IMG/VR virus record: IMGVR_UViG_3300009181_000055
Span: 1-64,000 of that record
DNA length: 64,000 nucleotides
DNA from: a virus
Strand: one strand, 5' to 3'
Below, piece by piece: positions 7,786 through 16,331 of this stretch. The translations under genes and the position numbers were made by a program. How positions within the stretch are numbered: the first letter of the stretch is position 1; every line of letters starts with the position of its first letter. The notes under the pieces were generated by a model, which did no database searches, had not been told where the DNA came from, and saw only the letters and a program-made list of their open reading frames with translations.

Positions 7786-8433
7786 ATGACTAAAATAAAT
7801 AATAACACAGTCTACAAAGGTTTGTATGACGATGAGCCTGAATCTAAAAAGAAAAGGTTAGAAGATAAAAAAGACGAAAAGTCAAGTAAAGATCTTTATA
7901 ATGAAATAGACTATGGCGTTAGTGTTACCGACTCTGTTATTTATTTACATGGAGATATAATGTTAGGCAATTGCTTCGATTTTATTTCAAAAGTTAGATT
8001 AATATTAGAACATCGCCCTGAAGATAAAAAAGAAGATCCAATTACATTGTTATTAAACTCCAATGGGGGTGACGTGTACGAAGCTTTAGGTATTATTGAT
8101 TATATGGAATCAGTATCAGTGCCAATTAATGTTATTGCAAGAGGAAGAGCAATGTCAGCAGGTGCAATGATTTTATGTTGTGGTACTGGAATAAGAGCTG
8201 CTTCTAAAAATACTACTATTATGGTTCACGAAGCTTCAGCTAATATATTTGGTAAGTCTGCCGACATTAAAGCAAATGCAGAACATATTGACGAGTTAGA
8301 AGAAGACTTTTATAAAATGATGGCTGCCAAAACAAAACATGATGAAGAGTTTTGGCGCAAAGCATGTAGAAAAGATTATTATATGACCGCAGCTAAAGCA
8401 GCTGAGTTAGGTTTAATTGATCAAGTAATATAA
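7786..8433 (+). CDS. ClpP-like serine protease (S14 family)
   Basis: 215 residues with a charged ~45-residue N-terminal extension and then the ClpP fold: VIYLHGDIMLGN, LLLNSNGGDVYEALGIID, Ser124 in GRAMSAGAM (nucleophile), His148 in MVHEAS, and an Asp (probably D197) before the C-terminal MTAAKAAELGLID segment. ClpP peptidases form barrels that degrade proteins fed by AAA+ partners. No Clp ATPase is seen in this window, so it may work with a host ATPase, act alone on small substrates, or process phage proteins. It is separate from the gp21-type prohead protease at 47.7 kb. Confidence 0.88.
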   Translation: MTKINNNTVYKGLYDDEPESKKKRLEDKKDEKSSKDLYNEIDYGVSVTDSVIYLHGDIMLGNCFDFISKVRLILEHRPEDKKEDPITLLLNSNGGDVYEALGIIDYMESVSVPINVIARGRAMSAGAMILCCGTGIRAASKNTTIMVHEASANIFGKSADIKANAEHIDELEEDFYKMMAAKTKHDEEFWRKACRKDYYMTAAKAAELGLIDQVI

Positions 8434-8436
8434 GTT

Positions 8437-9177
8437 ATGGGAAAACAAGATACAGAATTGCAATGGAAAACGTTAATGGAATATATTGAAAAATATATTT
8501 CTGGCACACGTAAAGAAGTGCTAATTAAAATGTATGAAGAATTGTCTGATAGAGTTTTAACAGCTCCAGCATCGTCACATTCAACTAGGCATAACTGCTT
8601 TCCAGGAGGATATATCGATCACGTTAATAGAGTTGTAAAGACAGCTATTAAATTATTTGAAGTATGGACTGAAGCAGGCGCCGGCACAAATAAATTTACT
8701 TTGGAAGAAGTAGTATTTGCAGCTATTAATCATGACTTAGGTAAAGTAGGTTCTAGCTCTGAAGATTATTATGTTCCAAACGATTCAGATTGGCACGTAA
8801 AGAGAGGACAAATTTATAAAATTAATCCTGCATTGCAATTTATGAAAGTTCCGGACAGAAGTATTTTTCTATTACAAGAATATGGAGTTAAATTTTCAGA
8901 GAATGAATATTTAGCAATTAAATTGCATGACGGATTATATGGAAAAGGTAATGAATCTTATTTAATGGCAGGTATGCCAGAATTTTCTTTAAAAACTGAT
9001 TTGCCTATTTTATTACATCACGCTGATCATTTAGCTACTTTAATTGAAGGTAATTTAACTCACACTCCACAAATAGTAGAAGTAGCTCCAACAAAAGCAA
9101 AATCTAAATTAGGAGGATTTAATGATCCAATTGGTGATGATAACTTAAAAACAGCATTTGATAAAATATTCGGATAA
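8437..9177 (+). CDS. HD-domain phosphohydrolase
   Basis: 246 residues. Metal-binding HD-type motifs are in order: the His of GGYIDHVNRVV (about 67), the His-Asp pair in INHDLGKVG (about 104-105), a later LHDG, and HHADHLA near 195. HD enzymes hydrolyse phosphate esters of nucleotides, nucleic acids or signalling nucleotides. A phage enzyme could act in dNTP metabolism or against nucleotide-signalling defence, but the substrate cannot be read from sequence. It follows the ClpP gene after 3 nt and is likely cotranscribed. Confidence 0.8.
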   Translation: MGKQDTELQWKTLMEYIEKYISGTRKEVLIKMYEELSDRVLTAPASSHSTRHNCFPGGYIDHVNRVVKTAIKLFEVWTEAGAGTNKFTLEEVVFAAINHDLGKVGSSSEDYYVPNDSDWHVKRGQIYKINPALQFMKVPDRSIFLLQEYGVKFSENEYLAIKLHDGLYGKGNESYLMAGMPEFSLKTDLPILLHHADHLATLIEGNLTHTPQIVEVAPTKAKSKLGGFNDPIGDDNLKTAFDKIFG

Positions 9178-9178
9178 T

Positions 9179-9469
9179 ATGATAGCATTAATTATAATTT
9201 TCTTCTTAGCCGTAATTGGATTTATGGGTTATGGAATGTGGAATCTTGTTAAACAAAATGAGGACTTAGAAGAGACTGTAGTATATTATCAAGATAAATT
9301 AGATGAGATACGTGAGAAGGTATTAGAGACTGAAACTCAATTAAAAGACCTAGACATTCGTGGAGCTTTTGAAGCAGACGACGAGGTAGGTTTTGTATTT
9401 AAAGAAATAAAAGAATTGTCTTCGGACTTAACTAAAACAGTAGAATCAGTATATGAATTTAGAACTTAA
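9179..9469 (+). CDS. small membrane-anchored coiled-coil protein
   Basis: Start chosen at ATG 9179 (MIALIIIFFLAVIGF), immediately after the upstream TAA; an in-frame ATG at 9158 lies inside the HD gene. One N-terminal transmembrane helix is followed by an acidic coiled coil (about 27-95). It overlaps the sigma-factor gene by 17 nt. Function unknown. Confidence 0.65.
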   Translation: MIALIIIFFLAVIGFMGYGMWNLVKQNEDLEETVVYYQDKLDEIREKVLETETQLKDLDIRGAFEADDEVGFVFKEIKELSSDLTKTVESVYEFRT

Positions 9470-10265
9470 TCAAGAAGCAGTTAGTGAAGTGACTGTTGAA
9501 GCTGTAGTAGCAATAGAACCGGAAGCTCCAAAAACTCGAGGTCGTAAGCCAAAGACAAAACAATACTTTACAAAAGACACTGAAAATGCTATTTTGCTTT
9601 ATAATCTTTTAGAAGATGAAATAGAGCGTAATAAACTTTACGAAGAAAAAATTAAATATCCATTGGATAAGTTAGTTGAAAATATTATTCATACTTTTAA
9701 GTTTTATCATTTTGATATTCCATATGAAGATGTAAAACATGAAGTAGTTGCTTTCTTAAATGAAAAAATTCATAAATACACAGATCCTAATAAAGGTAAA
9801 GCATTTTCGTATTTTTCAATCATAGCAAAAAACTATTTAATTATCCATAACAATGGGAATTATAATAAGTTTAAAAATACGGAACAGCCTGAAGCAATTG
9901 ATGATAATAGAAATGTTATCAATGAAGTAATGCGTGACGACGAATTAAACGAGAAAAAAGAATTCATGGATTTATTCACAACATACATGGATGACAATTT
10001 AGTTTTATTTTTTAAAAAGCAACCTGATATTGGAGTTGCAGATTCAGTATTAGAATTATTTCGCAACAGAGAAAATATAGAAAACTTCAATAAGAAAGCT
10101 CTTTATATATTAATAAGAGACCGTACCGGAGTTAAGACTCAATATATCACTCGAGTTATTAATATTATGAAAAGTGCTTATATAGAAATGTATACCAATT
10201 ACAAGCACACGGGAAGAGCAACATTAAATCACGCTAAATTTAAAAAGTCAGAATTCCTAGAATAA
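9453..10265 (+). CDS. late-transcription sigma factor, T4 gp55-like
   Basis: 270 residues. After a low-complexity N-terminus with an AT-hook-like TRGRKPK (about 28-34), a sigma-region-2-like helical core follows: LDKLVENIIHTFKFYHFDIP, then DPNKGKAFSYFSIIAKNYLI (about 108-130), the segment that in gp55 proteins resembles sigma-70 region 2. The C-terminal part is helical. gp55 replaces host sigma to read short late promoters. Context fits: the gene is followed at once (10266) by the first copy of the GATATTTATT motif that recurs before structural genes. The assignment rests on recalled family pattern and not on a search. Confidence 0.72.
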   Translation: MNLELNQEAVSEVTVEAVVAIEPEAPKTRGRKPKTKQYFTKDTENAILLYNLLEDEIERNKLYEEKIKYPLDKLVENIIHTFKFYHFDIPYEDVKHEVVAFLNEKIHKYTDPNKGKAFSYFSIIAKNYLIIHNNGNYNKFKNTEQPEAIDDNRNVINEVMRDDELNEKKEFMDLFTTYMDDNLVLFFKKQPDIGVADSVLELFRNRENIENFNKKALYILIRDRTGVKTQYITRVINIMKSAYIEMYTNYKHTGRATLNHAKFKKSEFLE

Positions 10266-10275
10266 GATATTTATT
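10266..10275 (+). promoter_or_regulatory. late-motif site GATATTTATT
   Basis: Exact motif directly after the sigma-factor stop, 11 nt before the ATG at 10287. AAAGGA lies between motif and start. It would head the baseplate operon. Confidence 0.55.
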
Positions 10276-10286
10276 TTAAAGGATAT

Positions 10287-10721
10287 ATGGATTTTGATGT
10301 AGAAATTTTTAAAGGTAAGTCATTTTCCGATTTAATGAAAGATATTTATTCGAACAGTTCTAAAAAGGACCGCCAGATAAATATGATGATTGGAGAGCTA
10401 AGACCTCTAATTAAAAATGTCGGAGATGCGACGGTAATAGTTCCGTTAATAAAAGAATATTTAGAAGTAGGTGTTAAGAATGATGAACACCTTGTTAAGC
10501 TAGCCGCTGTTGTGCAGAGGTTAGTTTCTACTAGTAGTAAAGTACAAGCAGAGACAGGCAACTCTTGGATGTTATCTGATGAAGAGAAAAAACAGTTAAT
10601 GGGTGAGTTAGATGAAATTACCGGCTCAACTCAAGAGATCAATGCTAAAGTGGTTGATTTAACTTCTAAACAAAATTCAATTGAATCTGAATTAAACGAT
10701 ATACAAGACGGATTAGTATAA
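10287..10721 (+). CDS. hypothetical helical protein at head of baseplate operon
   Basis: 144 residues, nearly all helical, with a coiled-coil C-terminus (EINAKVVDLTSKQNSIESEL). It sits 1 nt before the spike/hub gene and behind a late-motif site, so it is probably a late structural or assembly protein such as a hub chaperone. No family recognised. Confidence 0.6.
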   Translation: MDFDVEIFKGKSFSDLMKDIYSNSSKKDRQINMMIGELRPLIKNVGDATVIVPLIKEYLEVGVKNDEHLVKLAAVVQRLVSTSSKVQAETGNSWMLSDEEKKQLMGELDEITGSTQEINAKVVDLTSKQNSIESELNDIQDGLV

Positions 10722-10722
10722 T

Positions 10723-12099
10723 ATGCCAGATAATAATAGTAACGCATCGCCATTTTTCTCAGCTGAGGTTAAAGAAGTAATTTATACTGACAATAATCCT
10801 TCATTGGTATATGGCATTAAAGTAAAGATATTAGATAATACTATATCCAATGACGACGAGTCTGTTACGCTAATTACAGCAATTCCGATAAATTATAATA
10901 TACTGCGTATACCAATTGTAGGTGAAGTTGTTTTAATTATTCAAGCTCCGAGCTCATATGCTTCGGGTACGAGAAAAACGACAACTTATTATTATACAGA
11001 CATTGTAAGTTTACAGTCCAGTATACATCACAATTCTATACCGTCAGTATCTAAAATAACTACTACTCAAGGACAAAGTGGAGACTCAAAAGATTATAAT
11101 GAAACTTCAACGGGTAACAGCAAAAAAGAAAAAGATCCTGTGCCTGATGTAAATTTTCAAGAGAATGCAGCGTCCAAACCGTTACAGCATTATATAGGAG
11201 ATGTAATATTATCAGGTCGTTACGGAAACTCTATTAGATTTTCAACTTCACCTAAAAGTGGAGGATTTAAAGTGCCCGCTAAATTTTCAGGAGCTCCTGG
11301 CTCTCCAATTACTATATTTAGAAATACTACTCAAAGTAAAGACACTAAAAAAATTAATGACTTTGTAACTGAAGACTTTACTAAAGAAGAAAATATAATT
11401 GTACAAGCATCAGGGCAAAAATTAGAATTTGAACAAGCTTCTGGATTGCTAACTGCAATTAAAAAACATAAAATAACTTCCTGGAAAGATGAGAATTGGG
11501 GAACTACTCCACAAACATTGATATCTTCAGGCAGGATTGTATTTAATAGTACTCAAAAAGAAATTATAGCATTTGCAAAAAACGGAATTGGATTATCTTC
11601 AGAGACTACAATTGCATTAGATGCGAAAGACGTTATATCATTAAATGCTGATAAAATTGAATTAGGTACTGATGCAAAAGAAGCATTGATATTAGGTAAC
11701 GCATTTAAAACTTGGATGGAAAATTTAATTCAAGCTTTAGGCACACTAGCTCCAATATCGCCTGTAGGCCCTTGCTCTCCATTAATAGCAGCACCGCAAT
11801 GGGCTTTAATTGAAGGATTAAAAGCTCAAATTGAACCGACTTTATTAAGTCAAGTTGCATTTACTAAAAAGAAAGCAATAGCAACAAAAGAAAAATCTGC
11901 TAAATTTAAAAATATACCCGAGCCTGATTTTAAAATGACAGAGGCTGATGTTGCTAAGGCCCAAAAAGAAAAAGAAAAAGCAGCTGAAAAAGCAGCAGAT
12001 CCTGAATTAACAGCAGATGAAAAAAATGCGAATAAAGATTTGCATAATAGAGCAGATCAAGAAATTAAAACTTTAGAAAAAGTTAGAAGTGTAATTTAA
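10723..12099 (+). CDS. baseplate spike/hub protein with OB-fold domain (gp5-like)
   Basis: 458 residues. The N-terminal ~110 show the beta-barrel pattern of gp5/VgrG-type OB domains (GIKVKILDNT..., RIPIVGEVVLIIQAP). A beta-rich region with GDVILSGRYGNSIRFS follows, then a repetitive stretch IALDAKDVISLNADKIELG typical of the trimeric beta-helix needle. The C-terminus (~390-458) is a Lys/Glu/Ala-rich helix. No lysozyme domain is fused, unlike T4 gp5. A peptidase-like protein is encoded next, which may supply the wall-cutting role. Confidence 0.7.
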   Translation: MPDNNSNASPFFSAEVKEVIYTDNNPSLVYGIKVKILDNTISNDDESVTLITAIPINYNILRIPIVGEVVLIIQAPSSYASGTRKTTTYYYTDIVSLQSSIHHNSIPSVSKITTTQGQSGDSKDYNETSTGNSKKEKDPVPDVNFQENAASKPLQHYIGDVILSGRYGNSIRFSTSPKSGGFKVPAKFSGAPGSPITIFRNTTQSKDTKKINDFVTEDFTKEENIIVQASGQKLEFEQASGLLTAIKKHKITSWKDENWGTTPQTLISSGRIVFNSTQKEIIAFAKNGIGLSSETTIALDAKDVISLNADKIELGTDAKEALILGNAFKTWMENLIQALGTLAPISPVGPCSPLIAAPQWALIEGLKAQIEPTLLSQVAFTKKKAIATKEKSAKFKNIPEPDFKMTEADVAKAQKEKEKAAEKAADPELTADEKNANKDLHNRADQEIKTLEKVRSVI

Positions 12100-12110
12100 A
12101 ATAAAAAACA

Positions 12111-13469
12111 ATGCCAGGCGTAGTAATAGAAGACGACGAAATTATAGAAAATGCTCAATTGAATAAAGTAATTATTCAAAAAGCAGAATTAACTCCAGAT
12201 GAAGAAAAAGCTTTGGATGACGAAGGTTCGCAAGCAGAAAGTGATGGGAGCATTGATGATGTTGGAGATGATGTAGAAGAGGATGATCCGGCAGAAGATT
12301 TTTTTGAATTTTTAGAATCAGATTTTCCTAACGAATCAAAAGAAGGATTTAGTAATACAACTACATTAAATGACAAAACAATTGATACCGGAATTAAAGT
12401 AGCTACGATTGCTAATAAAGATGTTAATGATTTAGTTAGAGAAGCATCTTCAGGTTCATTAAGTGGTCCACGTGTCGACGTAATGTTAGGTAATGTCAAA
12501 TGCCGTCCGGGTAAAGCTCCATGGCATGCAGCAGCGGTGACTACTTGGTTTATAGAAGCGGGAGCCCCAATTCCCACTGAAGGAGCTTCAACAGCCGCCG
12601 GCTGGCTTAAGTGGGCAAAGGATACTCATAGATTAATAGCTAATCCAATAGTCGGGGCAGCTGCTATATATGGCGCCACTGAAAGAGAAGTCGTAACTGC
12701 GCATCATTTAGGATGTGTAGTGCAAATATTAGATGGCGACAATGCTCATAATGTTATATGTGCTGAAGTTGTTGACACGCAGCTGCAATTAGTACAATCA
12801 AATGTTAGTACAATTTTAGGATTTGTTCTTCCAGCTGCTGACCCTCCAGCTAGACCTAAACTACCAGTTAACGCAGCTGGCTCTCTTAGCTTCGGCCCAA
12901 TTAAAGGATTAACACCGCAGGAGCAATCGTCAGGTATACATTTTTTTGACGGTCAATTAGTATTTAGACAAAACAAAGCTCCGAATTGGTCTAAAACAGT
13001 ATATGGTCCGGACATTTCATATTCAGATGTACAAGAGGGTGGGTGTGGTATATGCGCGCTAGCATCTGTGTTGAGAAATTTAACAGGAAATGCTTCTATT
13101 AATCCAGGAGAGTTTGCTAAGACTCATGGAAAGTATCACGTCAAAAATGTTGGCAGTAGTTGGTCACTTATGACAGAAGTTCCTTCATTATATAAATGTA
13201 AAGGAGAGGCTATTGGAAAAGTAAAAGCAAAGGCAGTAGCTACTTTATTAAAAGGAGGATATGTAACTTCAGTCGGAAGTGGTAAAACTCCATATTCTAA
13301 AGGAGGACATTTTATTTATATAAGACGTTATGACAAAGCCGCAGATGTTTTCTATGTAGGAAACTCTTGGTATCAAGGTAAGTCCGCGGCCTCAAATACA
13401 ACTCCGTTTACTTGGGAACAATTAGTAGCAGCTGGAATGAAAAACAGTTGGTCTATTACAAAGGCATAA
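12111..13469 (+). CDS. two-domain papain-fold-like protein: degenerate CHAP-like plus C39-like peptidase
   Basis: 452 residues. An acidic N-terminus (1-85) precedes a domain (about 120-235) patterned like CHAP/NlpC-type amidases: GKAPWHAAAVTTWFIEAG, GWLKWA, a Pro-Ile-Val-Gly-Ala-Ala stretch and HHLGCVVQI. The usual catalytic Cys of PWCAAFV is His here. The C-terminal domain (about 300-452) resembles C39-like peptidases: Cys in EGGCGICALASVLRNL, His in GGHFIYIRRYD and Asn in VGNSWYQ. Placed after the spike gene, it may cut peptidoglycan peptides or process baseplate proteins. The fold calls are by pattern. Confidence 0.65.
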   Translation: MPGVVIEDDEIIENAQLNKVIIQKAELTPDEEKALDDEGSQAESDGSIDDVGDDVEEDDPAEDFFEFLESDFPNESKEGFSNTTTLNDKTIDTGIKVATIANKDVNDLVREASSGSLSGPRVDVMLGNVKCRPGKAPWHAAAVTTWFIEAGAPIPTEGASTAAGWLKWAKDTHRLIANPIVGAAAIYGATEREVVTAHHLGCVVQILDGDNAHNVICAEVVDTQLQLVQSNVSTILGFVLPAADPPARPKLPVNAAGSLSFGPIKGLTPQEQSSGIHFFDGQLVFRQNKAPNWSKTVYGPDISYSDVQEGGCGICALASVLRNLTGNASINPGEFAKTHGKYHVKNVGSSWSLMTEVPSLYKCKGEAIGKVKAKAVATLLKGGYVTSVGSGKTPYSKGGHFIYIRRYDKAADVFYVGNSWYQGKSAASNTTPFTWEQLVAAGMKNSWSITKA

Positions 13470-13481
13470 AAATACATTAAA

Positions 13482-13491
13482 GATATTTATT
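13482..13491 (+). promoter_or_regulatory. late-motif site GATATTTATT
   Basis: Exact motif in the 36-nt gap before the gene at 13506, which leads the gp25-gp6 group. Distance to the ATG is 14 nt. Confidence 0.55.
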
Positions 13492-13505
13492 TAAAAGACA
13501 GTAAC

Positions 13506-13991
13506 ATGAATTCAAAGGATTTTATACAAGCACTTAGAAAAGTTATTCGTGAAGAAGTTTCGAATGCCGTACGTACGGAATTAAGTAAAATAACTCCTAT
13601 AATAAACGAACGAGTAACAACCGCCAAATATACACAAGCTGTAATACCGGCTGTTACAACTAAAGTAATCGCCAAGACACCGGTTAAAAAACAATACACT
13701 GAGAACCCAACTTTAAATGAGTTGTTAAATGACACAGCTGGTTTTAGAAATGAATATGCTGGTGCTAGTTTAGATGAAAGTATAGATTATAATAATTTTG
13801 AAGAGTGGCCGACAATGGGTCGTAAACCGGCGCCGTCCGCAAAATCAATTATACCAACGTATGATACTGAAGGTAGACGAGTTGATGTTTCTAAATTAGC
13901 TGAAACAGAAGCAGGCGCGGCAGTTGTAAAAGCATTAACAAGAGATTATTCGTCTTTGATAAAAGCAATGGATAAGAAAAAAGGTAACTAA
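13506..13991 (+). CDS. hypothetical protein preceding gp25
   Basis: 161 residues. The N-terminal helix MNSKDFIQALRKVIREEV resembles the leader-like starts of other head/tail genes here. The middle is Thr/Lys/Pro-rich and probably disordered. Its TAATG junction couples it to the gp25-like gene, so a baseplate role is likely. No family recognised. Confidence 0.6.
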   Translation: MNSKDFIQALRKVIREEVSNAVRTELSKITPIINERVTTAKYTQAVIPAVTTKVIAKTPVKKQYTENPTLNELLNDTAGFRNEYAGASLDESIDYNNFEEWPTMGRKPAPSAKSIIPTYDTEGRRVDVSKLAETEAGAAVVKALTRDYSSLIKAMDKKKGN

Positions 13992-14446
13992 TGTCATACG
14001 AAATAAGATATAATCCTATAGATTTAGAAGAAAATGTAGCAATTGGTATTAAGCTTCCTTTAGTTGGGAAGACTGGAATACTATTTGATTTATCTTATTC
14101 CACTGAAGAGCAAGCACTTTCAAATTTAAAAAATTTAATACTTACTCGTCAAGGCGAGCGAGTATTACAACCTTTATTTGGTACACGTCTTCAAGATTCG
14201 CTTTTTGAACAAAATACGGATTTATTAAAAGAACAAATACAATCTTCTATATTAGAAGCTATATCATTTTGGTTACCATATATTCAAGTTAATGATTTAA
14301 TAGTTCAAACTGTCATAGCAGCAGGACCGTCAAATGAAGAACATGGAATAACAATATCATTAAAGGTATCTGTTAATGAGCAAGAAGTTAATAAACCAGT
14401 TACATTTTTAGTAACATCTACAACCGTTGAAGAAGTAATAATATAA
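13991..14446 (+). CDS. baseplate wedge protein, gp25-like (GPW/gp25 lysozyme-like family)
   Basis: 151 residues, the usual family length. Family features are FDLSYSTEEQALSNLKNLILTRQGERVLQPLFG (about 31-63), the most conserved gp25 segment, followed by LQDSLFEQNT and a beta-rich C-terminus. gp25 caps the baseplate wedge and initiates sheath contacts. The stop and next start overlap (TAATG) with the gp6-like gene, the classic T4-type order. Confidence 0.92.
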   Translation: MSYEIRYNPIDLEENVAIGIKLPLVGKTGILFDLSYSTEEQALSNLKNLILTRQGERVLQPLFGTRLQDSLFEQNTDLLKEQIQSSILEAISFWLPYIQVNDLIVQTVIAAGPSNEEHGITISLKVSVNEQEVNKPVTFLVTSTTVEEVII

Positions 14447-16320
14447 TGGCACAAATAAAAAAAGATATACGATATCTAAATAAAGATTTTAGTCAATTTA
14501 GAGCAAACTTAATTGAGTTTTCTAAAAACTATTTTCCTAATACTTATAATGATTTTAACGAATCATCACCTGGTATGATGTTTATTGAAATGGCATCATA
14601 TGTAGGAGATGTATTGTCATACTATACTGATAGTCAATTAAAAGAATCGCTAATGCCATTGGCCTCTGAACGTGGAAATGTATTAGCTTTATCTGCTAAC
14701 TTAGGATATAGAACTAAAAATAAAATACCTGCGACTGTTGATATAGATGTATTTCAGTTATTACCAGCCAAAACCACTGTCGACGGAAAAGTACCTGATT
14801 GGGACTATGCATTAACATTGAAAGAAGGAATGTTAATTGGAGCGGAGGGTACGGAGCTTGAATTTAGAACTTTATCTTTAGTTAATTTTAAAGTTTCTAG
14901 CAGTTTTGATCCTACGGATGTAAGTATTTATCAAATTAATGACGTAGACAGCACTCCGGATTTTTATCTTCTTAAGAAAAAAGTAAAAGCAATTGCAGGA
15001 ACACTTCGTACAGAAACTTTTGATTTTGCGTCTGCTAAAAGATTTGATAAAATATTATTAAATCCTGCCGATGTTATTGAAATAGTGTCAATAACAGATT
15101 CAGATAATAATTCATGGACTGAAGTACCTTATCTAGCTCAAGACACTGTATTTGAATCAATAGCAAACACTATACAAAATGATCCTGATTTATCAGTATA
15201 TACAAACGTACCTTATTTAATAAAATTAAAGAAAACTGCTAGACGATTTATTACTAAATTTAGATCAGACAAAAAATTAGAAATTCAATTTGGCCCGGGA
15301 GTATCAGATAATGACGATGAAGAGATTATTCCAAATCCTGATAATGTAGGATCTAGTTTAAATGGATTAAGAACTCAATTTGATCATCCAATTGACCCGT
15401 CAAACTTTATGTACACTAAAACATATGGGTTAGCGCCGTCTAATACTACTTTAACAGTTTCATATACTACAGGTGGCGGAATTGAATCAAACGTAGCTTC
15501 ATTTACATTAAAAAATATTAATTCTATACAATATCAAATTGACTCACAAAATTTAAGTATAGCACTATTAAGTAGAATTAAAGCGTCTGTAGCGTGCACA
15601 AACCCACTACCAGCAATAGGCGGTAAGAGTGAAGAGTCTATTGAAGAGATTAGGCAAAATGCAATGGCTACCTTTGCATCACAGCAGCGTGCAGTAACAG
15701 CACAAGATTATATTATTAGAGCTTATTCAATGCCGTCTAGATTTGGTTCGGTTGCGAAAGCATATATCATACAGGATCAGCAACTTAATCCAGATAACGG
15801 TCAAGAAATGATTCCAAACCCATTGGCATTAAATTTATATACATTAGGATATGATTTAAATGGAAGCTTAACAGTTTTAAATGATGCAGTAAAAGAAAAT
15901 TTAAAAACTTATCTTAATAGCTATAGAATATTAACCGATGCAGTAAATATTAAAAATGCGCATATAATTAATATAGGATTGCAGTTTGAAATAATTACTC
16001 TTCCAGAATATAATTCAAATGAAGTTTTATTAAAATGTATTGATAAATTAAAAACTAGTTTTAACTCTAAAATATGGCAAATTAATCAGCCTATAATATT
16101 ATCAAAAATATATACAGATTTAGATAGAGTTGAAGGAGTTCAGTCAGTACCTTCGATAAAAATTGTTAATTTATATAACGCTACTCAAGGCTACTCTGGA
16201 AATGTGTATGACATCGCCGCTGCTACAAAAGCAGGAGTTATATATCCTTCATTGGACCCTAGTATTTTTGAAATTAAAAACTTAAATAGAGATATAATTG
16301 GTAAGGTAGTATCACTTTAA
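14446..16320 (+). CDS. baseplate wedge protein, gp6 / baseplate J-like
   Basis: 624 residues, close to T4 gp6. The N-terminus DIRYLNKDFSQFRANLIEFSKNYFP and SPGMMFIEMASYVGDVLSYYTD are hallmarks of gp6-type wedge proteins. The central J-like region contains GGKSEESIEEIRQNAMATFASQQRAVTAQDY (about 386-416). Two copies of this protein bind each gp7-type core in the wedge. It follows gp25 with one-base overlap. Confidence 0.92.
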   Translation: MAQIKKDIRYLNKDFSQFRANLIEFSKNYFPNTYNDFNESSPGMMFIEMASYVGDVLSYYTDSQLKESLMPLASERGNVLALSANLGYRTKNKIPATVDIDVFQLLPAKTTVDGKVPDWDYALTLKEGMLIGAEGTELEFRTLSLVNFKVSSSFDPTDVSIYQINDVDSTPDFYLLKKKVKAIAGTLRTETFDFASAKRFDKILLNPADVIEIVSITDSDNNSWTEVPYLAQDTVFESIANTIQNDPDLSVYTNVPYLIKLKKTARRFITKFRSDKKLEIQFGPGVSDNDDEEIIPNPDNVGSSLNGLRTQFDHPIDPSNFMYTKTYGLAPSNTTLTVSYTTGGGIESNVASFTLKNINSIQYQIDSQNLSIALLSRIKASVACTNPLPAIGGKSEESIEEIRQNAMATFASQQRAVTAQDYIIRAYSMPSRFGSVAKAYIIQDQQLNPDNGQEMIPNPLALNLYTLGYDLNGSLTVLNDAVKENLKTYLNSYRILTDAVNIKNAHIINIGLQFEIITLPEYNSNEVLLKCIDKLKTSFNSKIWQINQPIILSKIYTDLDRVEGVQSVPSIKIVNLYNATQGYSGNVYDIAAATKAGVIYPSLDPSIFEIKNLNRDIIGKVVSL

Positions 16321-16331
16321 AATAATTAACT

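Noticed and set aside
10341-10350. GATATTTATT copy inside the gene at 10287
   Set aside because: It is in coding sequence only 66 nt after a better-placed copy and encodes DIYS; taken as chance, and a reminder that some matches are expected in AT-rich DNA.
12176-12577. 133-residue minus-strand ORF
   Set aside because: It is antisense to the acidic N-terminus of the peptidase-like gene; composition is explained by the complement.
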